This document shows, one piece after another, positions 12,283 to 23,001 of a stretch of DNA of 64,000 nucleotides. A program made the position numbers and the translations under genes. This stretch comes from Thalassia testudinum (lineage: Eukaryota; Streptophyta; Magnoliopsida; Alismatales; Hydrocharitaceae), in assembly GCA_037157565.1 (NCBI GenBank), contig JAZHRO010000063.1:151764501-151828500 (forward strand), given 5' to 3'. Position 1 is the first letter of the stretch. Each line of letters starts with the position of its first letter. The notes below the pieces were generated by a model. That model was not told where the DNA came from, did no database searches, and saw only the letters and a list, made by a program, of their open reading frames with translations.

Positions 12283-12837
12283 TTACTCGGATATATCAGC
12301 TCTAGCATAGGAGCTGGTCAAGATTAAGAGAAAGATATGCTCGTATGCTCCTAGAATCAGTGGTCCGGAGATGCGAACCAACTGATTATGCACCCCTACT
12401 CCAAAAAATCTAGCTATAAGAAAGTGTGGAGTGGTGGTGGAAAATAGAGGATAATTAGAGGGGGCATCATGATGTTGATTCAACTGATTTATCATGTCCC
12501 ACAATTCAGTAGGAAGTTGCTGAGGGAGTACATCAAAATGTATCTCAAAACTAGAATCTGAGTCATAGGGATCCTGATAACGATAATTGACATCAAACAT
12601 CATGCCCTCTTCTGGCTCTGGATCATACAGGGGTATTCGCGAAAGTAGAAGATCTGTGGGGAGGTCACTGGAATCCCCGTCAGAAATGGGAATAGGAGTA
12701 AACTCGAAGGTGGGAATCTGCTGATCCATATGCATGTGAATTTCCGTTGATTCGCTTCCTATGAGATAATCAGTTGTGATTACGTTAACGGGAAACCCGT
12801 TAGCTGTGGTCATGTCTTCTTGTAATAATAGGGGCAA
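12283..12837 (-). pseudogene. Element C polyprotein tail with conserved C-terminal module
   Basis: 184 codons open to a stop at 12283. The first two thirds are acidic (DSSDLPTD, DPEPEEG, DSDSSFEIHFD); the last 45 residues turn hydrophobic (GVGVHNQLVRISG, HIFLLILTSS). That last part resembles the end of the H frame (GMGLHHNLVHVYG, NIFILILTHS), so it is a kept module rather than random read-through. It joins the protease upstream with a stop near 12895. I do not recognise a named domain. Confidence 0.65.
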
Positions 12838-13479
12838 TCCAGTAGTGTATGCATCAGGATAGCTAGATTCAGGGGTGCTATGGTCAAAAAAACACCCTAA
12901 ACAGTTGGATCCTCAGGGAGATATGTGCAGTGCAGTGGTCTCAGTCCCTTGTGGATCGAGGTCAAGAACCTTGATAGTGCAGACGAATGAGACATTGGGT
13001 CATCACAAAGGACCCCAATGTTACCATAGTATGCCGAATCTTCATCTTCACCATCCTCCTTTATGCGATCACAGTCAAAATTCCTTGATGCCCTGAATAT
13101 GTCAAGTCGAAGTCGCTCATTACCTAGGGCTATCTCCATACACCCAGATGCACAATCAATGTTTGCTTGGGTTGTCGCAAGAAATGGGCGACCCAAAATG
13201 ATTGGTGCATCTCGAAGATTAGGAGGAACTTCCATATAGAGAACGAAAATGATTGCGGGAAAGCAGAATCCGCGGACTTTTACAATCACGTTCTTAACCA
13301 CCCCCCTCAGTGTTTTTATTGATCTATCAGCCAACTGAATCATGACCGAGGTAGGCTTTAACTCCCCAAATCGAAATCGACCAAATATGGCAGTGGGAGT
13401 TAGGTTGATGGACGAACCCAGATCTAGAAGGGCCTGATCAAATGGAGAATCCTGCAAAAAGCAGGATATAAGTAGGGTA
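12838..13479 (-). pseudogene. Element C protease, first part lost to element B
   Basis: Carries the protease signatures: active site DLGSS, 'IQLADRSIKT.RGVVKNVIVKV', 'FPAIIFVLYME', 'PIILGRPFLATTQANIDC'. Element B enters at 13479/13480, a few residues upstream of the active site. The upstream part, ending in LPPKMKDPGT, continues at 18686 with the reading frame preserved across the duplicated site. A stop near 12895 separates it from the tail. Family role: cleavage of the Gag precursor. Confidence 0.85.
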
Positions 13480-14488
13480 TGTTGGAAAGTCGTAGATCGC
13501 ATTTTTGATAAAAGCGTCGTAGTATAGTTGCGAAATACGATCCAACAAAGATATTGTTTTGTAAAAATAACGAGAGTTTGAGTCCCAGTCGTTCGTCTCT
13601 GGGAGGCATTGTTTTTGCTTTTGAAATCAATCTTAAAGCCGCTCTACTTTATTCAAATGACATGCTAGTGCGTAATATATAGGCAATTAAAGAACAGGCA
13701 CTTAAATCATGCAAATATGATAATCATTCAGCTCGTGGTGATTTCGAACACATAAGATATATATATATATATATAAAGTGAAATTTCATTCATCATTGGA
13801 GAGTTGTTGCACAAGGAAATCTAGAGGAAAGCTTATACATGAATGATTAAAAATTAAACCTAACTACTAGAAAACGATTGCATACAAGAATCAACAGGGG
13901 ATTTCGCATGCATCATTGGGGGAGAAGTAAGGCTACACTACTAAGCAGTAAATGAAAGAAATAAAGATTATGAAGAGCATGATTTAAAGCTAGAAGAATA
14001 GAGGGCATTCAGGGATGGTCCCCGATGGCCATGGAGTGGTCGAGAGCAGGGGCGGCCAATGGAACTTAGGTCGGCCCTTGGAGAGAGGTTGGGGAGCTGA
14101 TCTAGCTTCCTGGTGTGGAGATGGTGGCCTCCATGGTGGTGCTCAACTCGTGGAGGTGGAGTGGAGTTGGAAGTGGCTATTCTAAGTGGAATGGAAGCCA
14201 AGGAAGTGAATGGTTGCAAATGGCCACCCAAGGGGTCTTTTTATAGACCTAAGGGAAGCTCTCTAGAGAATTATGGAATTCTCTAGAGAGGCCTATGGTG
14301 GGAGCTCGTGGGAGAGTGAGAGAGAGAGGGAGGATGGTGGTTTTTAGATCCACCAAATGTGGATCTAAAAATTGAATGGCTCTTGGTTGCTATTTTTGGC
14401 AACCAAGGCAACCACACATGGTAGAGAGTTCTAGAGAACTCTAGGCTAGATATTTTCGTGTGGATGGTGTGTGTGGGTCGAAACTTAG
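13480..14488 (-). repeat. Element B 3' LTR, truncated
   Basis: Matches 16551-17558 of the 5' LTR closely (TGTTGGAAAG start, AT run at 13758-13777, TATA box, palindrome), then stops at 14488 in '..AAACTTAGG'. The remaining 1.1 kb of LTR, including its outer U3 and the polypurine tract, is deleted. Confidence 0.9.
14237..14246 (-). promoter_or_regulatory. TATA box and upstream palindrome of B 3' LTR
   Basis: CTATAAAAAG on the minus strand, preceded 15 bp upstream by a perfect palindrome at 14261-14288 (arms CTCTAGAGAATT and AATTCTCTAGAG, 4-base centre). Confidence 0.6.
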
Positions 14489-14548
14489 GATGCGGCCTTT
14501 TCCTTAGCCTGGATTTTGCGTAGATAGGATGCGGCCTTTTCCTTAGCA
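14487..14548 (-). repeat. Deletion junction with two 22-bp filler copies
   Basis: The same 22-bp string (starting AGGATGCGGCC and ending CCTTAGC) occurs at 14487-14508 and 14526-14547, between the broken LTR and the truncated frame. It is found in neither the intact LTR nor the leader, so it looks like filler copied during end-joining repair. Confidence 0.65.
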
Positions 14549-14916
14549 CTCGCTATAGCTCTCTATATTCTATAATGTGGCTGCATATGCATTGGTAGCT
14601 CTTTAGGGGTTCCAGGGGGTGAATCAGGTCTACCCATGTTCCATGGGTGAGAAGCAGGAGTATGAAATCCATATCCTGGGTTATAAGATGCGATCCTTTG
14701 AGGGACCGACTGGTATGGGTCATAATATCCAAGGTTAGGATATGGGTTAACCATTTCGGTAACCTGAGGAGAAGGATCAGGTGAAGCGAAAAGTCGTCTT
14801 CCCTACCTTGGGTTTTGATCCCAAGGTTGAGCTGATTCAGTGACCCGAGCTCTTAGATAAGCTCGTGGGTCCATCTCTTCTGGATCATGGTTAGGTCCAG
14901 ATCCAATGTTAGCCAT
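14549..14916 (-). pseudogene. Element B short Tyr/Pro-rich gag-like frame
   Basis: Starts MANIGSGP at 14916, the same MAN start as the C gag (MANPGPGP at 26311). After about 37 codons an in-frame TAG interrupts, and the frame goes on to 14563 through a Tyr/Pro/Gly-rich stretch (YPNLGYYDPYQ, YNPGYGFHTP). No capsid region lies between start and Tyr-rich part. The 3' end is lost in the deletion at 14488-14548. Confidence 0.65.
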
Positions 14917-16531
14917 CGCGGCTCAGTAGATAGAAGTGACTCGCCTCCTTAGGAGCGGCTCCCAAGGTCCAACCAAGTGAGGTCGAAGTGACCTCCTTCC
15001 GTGCTTACACCGCCCAACCCCTAGGTTGGTGTAGCCACGCAGGACAAGGCTAAGGCCCTGTCAATCAAATGGTCCTTATAGATCAGGTGACTAGATTTTT
15101 TGTTAGGGATTTGAATTCCTGAAGATAAGTTCGTCGTACAACCGACTGAAAGGGAATCCCACCTCTCAAGCTAACCCAGCCAATCTGGTTACGAGGGGAC
15201 TAAGGGGAAGGTTCTTCCTTTGGCTTACACCTCCGATTTCGTTGACCCCCAAGCTGCGGTCTTTTGACACTACCCCGCAGACTTAGTCATCAGGTTTGGC
15301 AAGAGAGATTAAACTCACCCAGCAGTATGACAACAAACTCGGATTGGTTTCGTATTTTAAAGTTAGTTTTTAACCTGTTTTCTTAAGTGGGGTTTGTGGT
15401 GAGTGGCCCACAAGGTGACTAAGCTCACCGGCTAACTAGACTTGATTAAGTCTAGGTTAGCCAAAAGTGTGGTCTCTATTTGTGACCCTAAAGGTTCAAC
15501 CTAAGTTGCATGCACTTCTAGGGTTTTTCTCTATTTCAACAGACCACAGAAATAATGTTGATTCTCTAATAATAATTGGAATCCAATAATTTGAAATATT
15601 GTGAGTAGATCCCTTTTTCAATTAGTTTTTCAGAGAATATTTTTTTGAAATTTTTTTACTATTATAATCAAATTTTTAGGGAATTTTAAATATCAGGGGG
15701 TCAGATTTGGAACTTTGACCCCTGGATGATTTTTCACTTTGAAACAGTATCAAATGATCTTCAAAAATTTGGGAAAAATATGGAAAATAAATCCAATTAG
15801 ATCAGTTTTTAAACCCACCACTTTTAGTCAAAACAGATTCGGGCTTGCTCGGAATCGCTTTTGGAAATTTAAAAATATTTGAATCTGGGTCAATCTGACC
15901 CCCGTGCACTTTGCAAATTTTAAAAAATTTTATACTTGGAGTTTTTTAAAGCAACGGTGGCATTTGAAAGATGGTTTGAAAATGAAGGTTCAGCCCAAAT
16001 TTTAGAATTTTTTGCTGATGAATTTTTCGGCAATCAAATTTTTAAGTGATTTGAAATCTGGCCGAAAATCAGAAGGTGGTGGAAAAGCTTTTAAAGAGGT
16101 TTGAACTTGAAATTCAAGCCTTCCACCAAAAATGTTTTTTTTTTTAAATCTTTTGCACTCTTTTTTTTTATTATTTTCAAAAATAATTTTTTCAAAAGAT
16201 TCAATGAAAATATCTTTTTTTTTTTTAACCTAGATTCAAAAGGGAACCTACTGTAGATTTTTTTCAAAATTTTTCTCCTTTTTTTTTATGAAAATGAGAA
16301 AAATCTTCCTTTTTCTTTTTCAAAAGAAATTGCAGGAAGTAGATCTTGTCCTAGGGTTCAGAAAATAAACCTAATCTAAGAGAATGTGATGTGCACCTGA
16401 TTTCTTTTCCGCGCTCGTTGTGTGAGCAGATCCCGTTTTTCTTCCGTGTTGTCCTTCACATCAAGAACAAAGTAGAGGCCAATTCGTTAGTGATAGTTCC
16501 AAAATCGAAATCAAAGAAAATGACGTTGCCT
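14917..16531 (-). other. Element B 5' leader
   Basis: No gene. It aligns with the leader of C (26312-27849) and, reversed, that of D (45151-46392). The shared motif TTTGACACTACCCC lies at 15263-15276. T-rich runs at 16130-16330. Confidence 0.75.
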
Positions 16532-16548
16532 CCCTGGCAACGGCGCCA
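16532..16548 (-). other. Primer binding site, tRNA-Asp (element B)
   Basis: Reverse complement TGGCGCCGTTGCCAGGG, identical to the tRNA-Asp complement over 13 bases and one mismatch later. Two bases from the LTR. Confidence 0.9.
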
Positions 16549-16550
16549 TT

Positions 16551-18685
16551 TGTTGGAAAGTTGTAGATTGCATTTTTGATAAAAGCGTCGTAGTACAGTT
16601 GCGAAATACGATCCAACAAAGATATTATTTCGTAAAAATAACGAGGCTTTGAGTCCCGGTCGTTCATCTCTGGGAAGCGTTGTTTTTGCTTTTGAAATCG
16701 ATCTTAAAGCCGCTCTACTTTATTTAAATGACATGCTTGTGTGTAATATATAGGCAATTAAAGAACAAGCACTTAAATCACGCAAATATGATAATCATTC
16801 AGCTCGTGGTGATTTCGAACACATAAGAGATATATATATATATAAAGTGAAATTTCATTCATCATTGGAGAGTTGTTGCACAAGGAAATCTAGAGGAAAG
16901 CTTATACATGAATGCTTAAAAATTAAACCTAACTACCAGAAAACGATTGCATACAAGAATCAACGGGGGGATTTTGCATGCATCATTGGGGGAGAAGTAA
17001 GACTACACTACTAAGCAGTAAATGAAAGCAATAAAGATTATGAAGAGCATGATTTAAAGCTAGAAGAATAGAGGGCATTTAGGGGTGGTCCTCGATGGCC
17101 TTGGAGTGGTCGAGAGGAGGGGCGGCCAATGGAACTTAGGCTGGCCCTTGGAGAGAGGTTGGGGAGTTGATCCAGCTTCCTGGCATGGAGATGGTGGCCT
17201 CCATGGTGGTGCTCAACTCGTGGAGGTGGAGTGGAGATGGAAGTGGCTATTCTAAGTGGAATGGATGCCAAGGAAGTGAATGGTTGCAAATGGCCACCCA
17301 AGGGGTCTTTTTATAGACCTAAGGGAAGCTCTCTAGAGAATTATGGAATTCTCTAGAGAGGCCTATGGTGGGAGCTCGTGGGAGAGTGAGAGAGAGAGGG
17401 TGGATGGTGGTTTTTAGATCCACCAAATGTGGATCTAAAAATTGAATGGCTCTTGGTTGCTATTTTTGGCAACCAAGGCAACCACACATGGTAGAGAGTT
17501 CTAGAGAACTCTAGGATAGATAATTTTGTGTGGATGGTGTGTGTGGGTCAAAACTTAGGTGGCTAGGTTGATTAGGTTGGGTTATAGTGGGTTTAGGTCA
17601 AGGTAGGTCTCAAATTAGGGTTATAAACCCTAATTCACTAAGGTAAAGTGCAATTAAACTTAATACAAGTTTAATTGAGTGTGTGGAAACTTAATTGAGA
17701 GTAAAACAACTCAATTAAGTTAGGTCTAGGTCAATTGGACTCTCACTGAGTCCAATTGGACAGTGTGTGCTGAGATCATGGCTCAATTGGTCTCAATGAG
17801 TCCAATTGAATAGGCTGATGGAATTGACTAAGATCCAAGTCAATTAGGTTTAGTGAGGACCAAATTAGATCCTTAGGGAGGTATAGAGGTGATGTACTAG
17901 GGTTAGAGCACCTTAATTTAGGTTCCTATGGGGTTGGAATTGGGTTTAGGGACCTAGAGATCCAATATCAGGGCTTAAATCTCAAAACAAGAATTGGAGA
18001 GCAGTATAAGACGTCTAATAATATAATCAGGCGTCTTATGCTCAAAAATCAGAAGTCCAGACTTGTTGTCTGGACGTCCAATCAGAGTCAGGAAGGATTT
18101 CAGGTTCTGTTTTGGGTATTCTGCAGAAATTAGACGTCTGACAAAGTGTCTGGACGTCCAATAACACTGCAGAAGTGGGTTTGAAGTGTGCGGGAGTTGG
18201 CTGAGGGTCCTGGACATCTTAAAACTTATGTGGACGTCTAGAGAAGGGTTGGAACTAGGGTTTTAGGGCTTCCTAGGGTGTTGTGACCTAATCTAAGGGT
18301 GGCTAAGGCTTAGGGAAGTCTCTGGGCTATCCTAGGGCTAGGATGGACCTAAGCTCTTCACATTTTACTGCTTTATTTCTACTTAATAGAATAGAAAACC
18401 TTTAACCCCCTTACATTAGTATTCCTACATCTAAACTAGGCCTTCTACTCCAGTCTGCTACAACTCCCGTTATTCCTGATCCAACTTCAGATCCAGCTCC
18501 TGATCAGCTTATTGCCTGCAATTGACATAATGCACTTAATCAGCACATTATAACATTATTTCATGCATAGCTAAAGGAAAGCGGTAAAGATGCAGATAAT
18601 GCATATGCATGCATGAATAACCCTAACTTATGCTAAGTCCTAGCTTAATATAGGCCAATTAAGACCTATGATTGCTGCGCAATCA
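16551..18685 (-). repeat. Element B 5' LTR
   Basis: 2135 bp, TGTTGGAAAG..GCGCAATCA on the plus strand. AT run near 16830-16843, TATA box 17307-17316, palindrome 17331-17358, five GACGTC sites (18010, 18073, 18133, 18153, 18233) and a perfect 8-bp stem (GTCCAGAC/GTCTGGAC) at 18055-18075. Confidence 0.93.
17307..17316 (-). promoter_or_regulatory. TATA box of B 5' LTR
   Basis: CTATAAAAAG on the minus strand with the 12-bp-arm palindrome 17331-17358 just upstream. Transcription would run leftwards into the B leader. Confidence 0.65.
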
Positions 18686-19119
18686 AGGTACCAGGGTCTT
18701 TCATTTTTGGTGGCAAGTCGGCTGGAATCATGGTGCTAGCTTCTTTTAATAGTATCGCCTGTCATTCAATTCTAGGCTGCCGCTTCAGGATACAATAGTC
18801 CTATAAGAACCTAGCGATAGCGGGGATGTGATCAATTGCCTCGAGGAGAGGGACGTGAATATGTACTTCCTTAAACATTAACTTCAGGTCCTCAAAATTC
18901 CATGTGTCCTTTTTCCGTACTACATTTTGCATCAGAGCCTCAGGAAAAGGGACAGGAATCTCAGGGTCAAGTGGCCTCTTACCCTTATCTACCGTAGGTG
19001 GCTCCTGAGATGAAGAAGAAGTCGAACTCGCTTGTGGCGATGGGTGAGAAAAATCAGGACCCGCCTGCCTATGTGGTGGGTCGAATGTCTTCCTTCCACT
19101 CCTCAATGAGACAACATTT
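18686..19119 (-). pseudogene. Element C gag C-terminus to protease linker
   Basis: Open from 19106 to 18801 and in frame back to the F insertion at 19119/19120. It begins with the SLRSGRK motif, the Athila-type LRSGK signature at the end of gag, then a Ser/Pro-rich stretch, 'PVPFPEAL', and the helix 'LKLMFKEVHIHVPLLEAIDHIPAIARFL' region also present in G and E. It runs, after stops near 18800 and 18750, towards LPPKMKDPGT at 18690, next to the protease. Confidence 0.85.
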
Positions 19120-20602
19120 TGGTCGGGTCGTATTTCACGTGTTAGAAATTGAGGTTACAAGTAACCTGTCGTCGTAGTTGTAAAACATGTCAATCAAATA
19201 AAATTTATACCGAAACTCCAAGGGAGTCCCGAGGCGAACACAGGGAGGCCACATTTACTTTAGTTGAAAATCACACTTCGATTCGTTTCTTTTTGGTATT
19301 TTAGGATTTTAATTTTTTGTATTTTTGGAATAAAAGAAATTAAGCAAACGTATCACAAGATAGAGATCTGGAATAAATCTGATATATATTACTTCCAATG
19401 TTAATTACAATGAAGTACAAAAGCATAAAAAGAGAGGGAGGTGAGAGGAAATCTCCCGAATCGGCTGTTCGGCGAGACGACGACACCTGGCGGAAGCTCG
19501 GACGAAGGAGGTGAGGAGGGAGACGACAGAGGTGAGATGCTAGAGGACATCATGTTAAGGAAAGCTTCGGTGTGGCTCTGAAATGGAGGTGAGAAGATAG
19601 AGTTGATCTGCTATCGGAATGGAGGTGGGAGGACAACTCCAAGGTGACCTATGAAGGGAGATGGGAAGTTGGAGGAGTATTTGGTGGGGCAGATGTTCGC
19701 TACACTAATAGGTACCTTGGGAGCTTGAGAACAAGCTCTAATGGAGCATTTGTAGGCTTGGTAGAGCTTGGGAGTAGGTGGGAGTAGAGTAGGTAGAGAT
19801 GGCTTGGAGGGGAGGGGGAGTAGGTCCTTTTATAGTGGTGGAGAAGAGGCAAAAATCGGTATGGGACCATTAGTGAATCCAGACCGTCGCTGGAAATGTC
19901 GCTGTAGGCATCTCATGCCCACTGGTGCCCACAGCTAGCTTTGCTGGCATGCGATGAATTACCGACGACTGTAAGCGTCGCTGTAAGTCCAGCTCATGCG
20001 TCACTGTAGTCCACCTCACGCTGCGCTGGCGCCGTTCCTGCCTTGCCGCGTGCGCACGTGTGCCCATGCACTGGCGCTACGAGCCCGCTCTCCCACGTGC
20101 GCACCCGCACTGCTACGTGCGTGCGGTTCGTTTGTGCGTGTGTTGGTTGCCTGGGCTATCCATCTTCTTCTTATTGTAGGGGCTGCAACAGAGGTCGAAT
20201 TGAGTCGATTTTTGCGCCATTAGGCTGCGATCGTCGACCCGAATCCATCCGTGCAGTTGGATTTATTATTTGAAGCTTCGAATTATGTCTCCTAGTCCCT
20301 TGGCCGTTGATCTTCCTCGATCTGCATATGATGCTACGAAACTCCGATCGAGGCGATTTCAGAGGCGTTGGACTTCGATCGCGTCTTGATCAGATCTGTA
20401 CGGTCGGATCGTCAATCCGAGGCTCAAAAATAAATATCCTTCTCTCCTAACCACAAAAAGGATGCAATTAACCTAAATTATATACAACTACTCTAAATGT
20501 AGAATGATGCATGCTATGCAATATTTATAACATGAAATGCAAATCTAAGCCTAGGAACATGCATGAATAGGCATTTTACCCTTATTAAATGTGTTTACAT
20601 CA
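19120..20602 (-). repeat. Element F 3' LTR
   Basis: 1483 bp, TGGTCGGG..TTTACATCA. Same family as 23002-24524 and the H LTR 46393-47887. GC-rich purine/pyrimidine-alternating tract at 20020-20150 is shorter here than in the 5' LTR. TATA box 19826-19835. Confidence 0.92.
19826..19835 (-). promoter_or_regulatory. TATA box of F 3' LTR
   Basis: CTATAAAAGG on the minus strand, conserved in all F/H LTR copies (23710, 47102, and the fragment at 21669). Confidence 0.65.
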
Positions 20603-21610
20603 TACCCCATGCCTATCTTTTGTAAGTCCCTAGCAAAATTAAACTATATGCTATGTATAAAGGTAGAATTAGGATTAGATCTCTTAAGCTTAAGTCATTT
20701 ATTAACAATAGAAAATTTCAACTACGGTCCTAAACTACGAAAACTCAACAATACCTGGGTGTCTACCAGAATGCAGACCGCCCAAGTTCTCGCCTTATTT
20801 GAGAAGGGAAGATATATATATATATTTTATTTTTCTTCTTTTCTAATTATTTTTTTTTGTACTTTTGGAGTTTGAGAGTTCCGGGATAACTTTTTACAGC
20901 TACCCGACCTACCCAAGACTCGAAAAAGACTCTAAGTACTAAGCATCTTTGTGAAAAAGTGATAGACTCACAAAACGGTTGTTAAGACGGACTTCAGGTT
21001 TCTATGACCCTAGGTGACCTTGCCTAAAGGTTTATCTTTACGGTCAGTAGCTTTCTCCCTACTTTTATTTATGGGGTCAACATAAGGGCAAACCTAGTGT
21101 ATATCTCCCCGATTTATTCTACTTCTCCGCTTCTTTCCTAAGTATTTTGGGAATTCTTTGTGAGCTGGGTTCTGGATAACTGACCAATGAGTTGTTACCA
21201 CCGACAATTTGCCAGCCATACTTTTGCGGTGAAGTGTGATTTTATTTATTTTTTTATTTTCTCCTTTTTCTTTTTATTTTTTTTTCTTTTATTTTTGAGT
21301 GTTCCTTTTTTTTTATATAAGTGGGTGGCTTCCCTGATCTAAGATTTACCTAAAGGCAGTACAACGAAAATGGTCTTGTGGTTGGGCTCTAGACAACCGG
21401 CCGATGAGCTGTTACCACCGACAACTTGCCAACCATACCACCCAAGTTGGTCCCTTAGCAACTTAATTTCCGTAGAAATCACCGTAAAGTGAGTCAGTGC
21501 AAAAAAATGTGTGTAGATGCTTAGGCTTACAGACCCCCAAATCAGAGGGCGGGTTGATAAGTCACATACTTATCAACGTAAATTATTCACCAAATTAAAA
21601 TAAATTTTAA
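20603..21610 (-). other. Element F 3' non-coding region with terminal polypurine tract
   Basis: No gene. The polypurine module is at 20603-20638 (minus strand: TTTTGCTA, loop GGGAC, imperfect stem, then AGGCATGGGGTA). Two 58-bp units at 21164-21221 and 21381-21438; perfect 8-bp stem-loop at 21555-21575. It breaks off at about 21611, where the H copy continues into its internal polypurine module and frame. Confidence 0.75.
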
Positions 21611-21920
21611 TTGGGAGTAGGTAGGAGTAGAGTAGGTAGAGATAGCTTGGAATGAAGGGGGTGTAGGTCCTTTTATAGTGGTGGAGAAGAGGAAAAAATT
21701 GGTATGGGGCCATTAGTGACATCCAGGTCGTCACTGTAAACGTCGTTGTAGGCAGCTCATGCCAGCTGGCGCCCACAACTGGCTTTACTGACATGAGATG
21801 AATTACTGACGGATGTAAGCGTCGCTATAAGTCAAGCTCATGTGTTGCTATAGTCCACCTCACGCTGTGCTGGCGCCACTCCAGCCTTACCGAGCGTGCA
21901 CGCGCTCACGCGCTGGCACT
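21611..21920 (-). repeat. LTR fragment inside element F
   Basis: About 310 bp equal to the middle of the F LTR (compare 23652-23960), including the TATA box at 21669-21678. It stands where the coding region should be. The left junction has TTGGG in both partners. Confidence 0.85.
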
Positions 21921-22981
21921 AGGGAGGGACTGGGGAGAAGGTTCTTCCTTTGGCTTGCGCCTCCAGTTCCTAGTGTACCCCCCAGCCGCGGTTGTTTGAC
22001 ACTACTCCCCTAGCTAGACATCAGATTGACTAGTATCAGCAGGTTAATCGTGAATAATCTCAATCTGGATCCCGACGAGCTACCAGTCCTTAGGGCCAAC
22101 GTCTAATCAATTTTAGTTAGGCTTAGGACAATGGTGATTCAGGAATGTGATGGGCCCTTTAGATGGGTTGTGCCCTTAATGATCAATTAAAACGTGTGTG
22201 CGTGCACAACCAGGGTTCTCAAACAAGGTTATTTGATGATGTGTCTTTTCGGGTTCAACCTTATTTAGTAGCTTTTAGGGTTTAATTCTTAGGTTGGTTC
22301 AATCAAGGTTTCGAAAGCACGGGTGATGATATGTTCCTTTAAAAATAAAAAATAATGTGGAGTGCCTAGTTCAACCCTAGGAATCAACCCTAAGTGGCAA
22401 GCTACTTGATGGATTAGTTTTAGATTGAGTGGTGCGGCCCAAATCGCTCAATCAATTAGCCTATTGCACCACTTAGTTTAGGCACACAAGAATGCTTAAC
22501 CTATTTAGATTTCTACTCACTTATGTGTATTTAGTTGAAGTATACCAGGTCCAGAGGTCAGATCCCGGTTAAGTGGTAGAGTCAAAGTGATTGTGTCCCT
22601 TAGGAAAAGAAGTTGTGGGTGTTAAGTGTGTAGCTTACAGAAAATCCCACAATCAGAAAATCCCGGTTTTTATTTTTTTATTTTTATTTATGTGGATGGC
22701 GAGGTGAGTGGAGGTGGCAAACAAACAACCAAATCTATCCTAGGGTTCATAAAAAGCACCTAAGTTGATTTGAGTTTGAGTTATTCTGTTATGGAATGAA
22801 AACTAAGGTGGGGGTGGTGTGGGGGACACTTACAAAACAATCTACCCGCACTTTACTCCAGTCTACCACACTTGGATCTCCATACTAGGGTACCTGCAAG
22901 ACAGTATATCAAAGACAAGTAGGGTTAATGCTATGTAAATGCAAAGAAACGCAATAAACAATAAAGTAAATTCCGTTGTCT
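21921..22981 (-). other. Element F 5' leader
   Basis: No gene. Aligns with the H leader at 51184-51708 and shows the sequence without G: 22429-22433 is GTGGT, the site at which G sits in H. It carries the shared motif TTTGACACTACTCCCC at 21995-22010. Confidence 0.8.
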
Positions 22982-22998
22982 CCTCGGCAACGGCGCCA
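22982..22998 (-). other. Primer binding site, tRNA-Asp (element F)
   Basis: Reverse complement TGGCGCCGTTGCCGAGG, one mismatch to the tRNA-Asp complement. Three bases from the LTR. Confidence 0.9.
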
Positions 22999-23001
22999 AA
23001 A

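Larger units (their letters stand above)
13480..18685 (-). mobile_element. Element B: internally deleted element nested in the C protease
   Basis: 3' LTR 13480-14488 (only the first half remains), junction with 22-bp repeats, short frame 14549-14916, leader 14917-16531, primer site 16532-16548, 5' LTR 16551-18685. Flanks GGGTA (13475-13479) and AGGTA (18686-18690) are a target duplication with one change. The C reading frame continues across the removed segment. Confidence 0.92.

Noticed and set aside
13758..13777. AT dinucleotide runs (also 16830, 37433, 44812, 48100) as regulatory sites
   Set aside because: Ordinary microsatellite variation inside LTRs; lengths differ between partner LTRs.
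16532..16548. tRNA gene near the tRNA-Asp-like sequence
   Set aside because: Only the 3'-end complement is present, with no cloverleaf; it is a primer binding site. The same holds for the other five sites.
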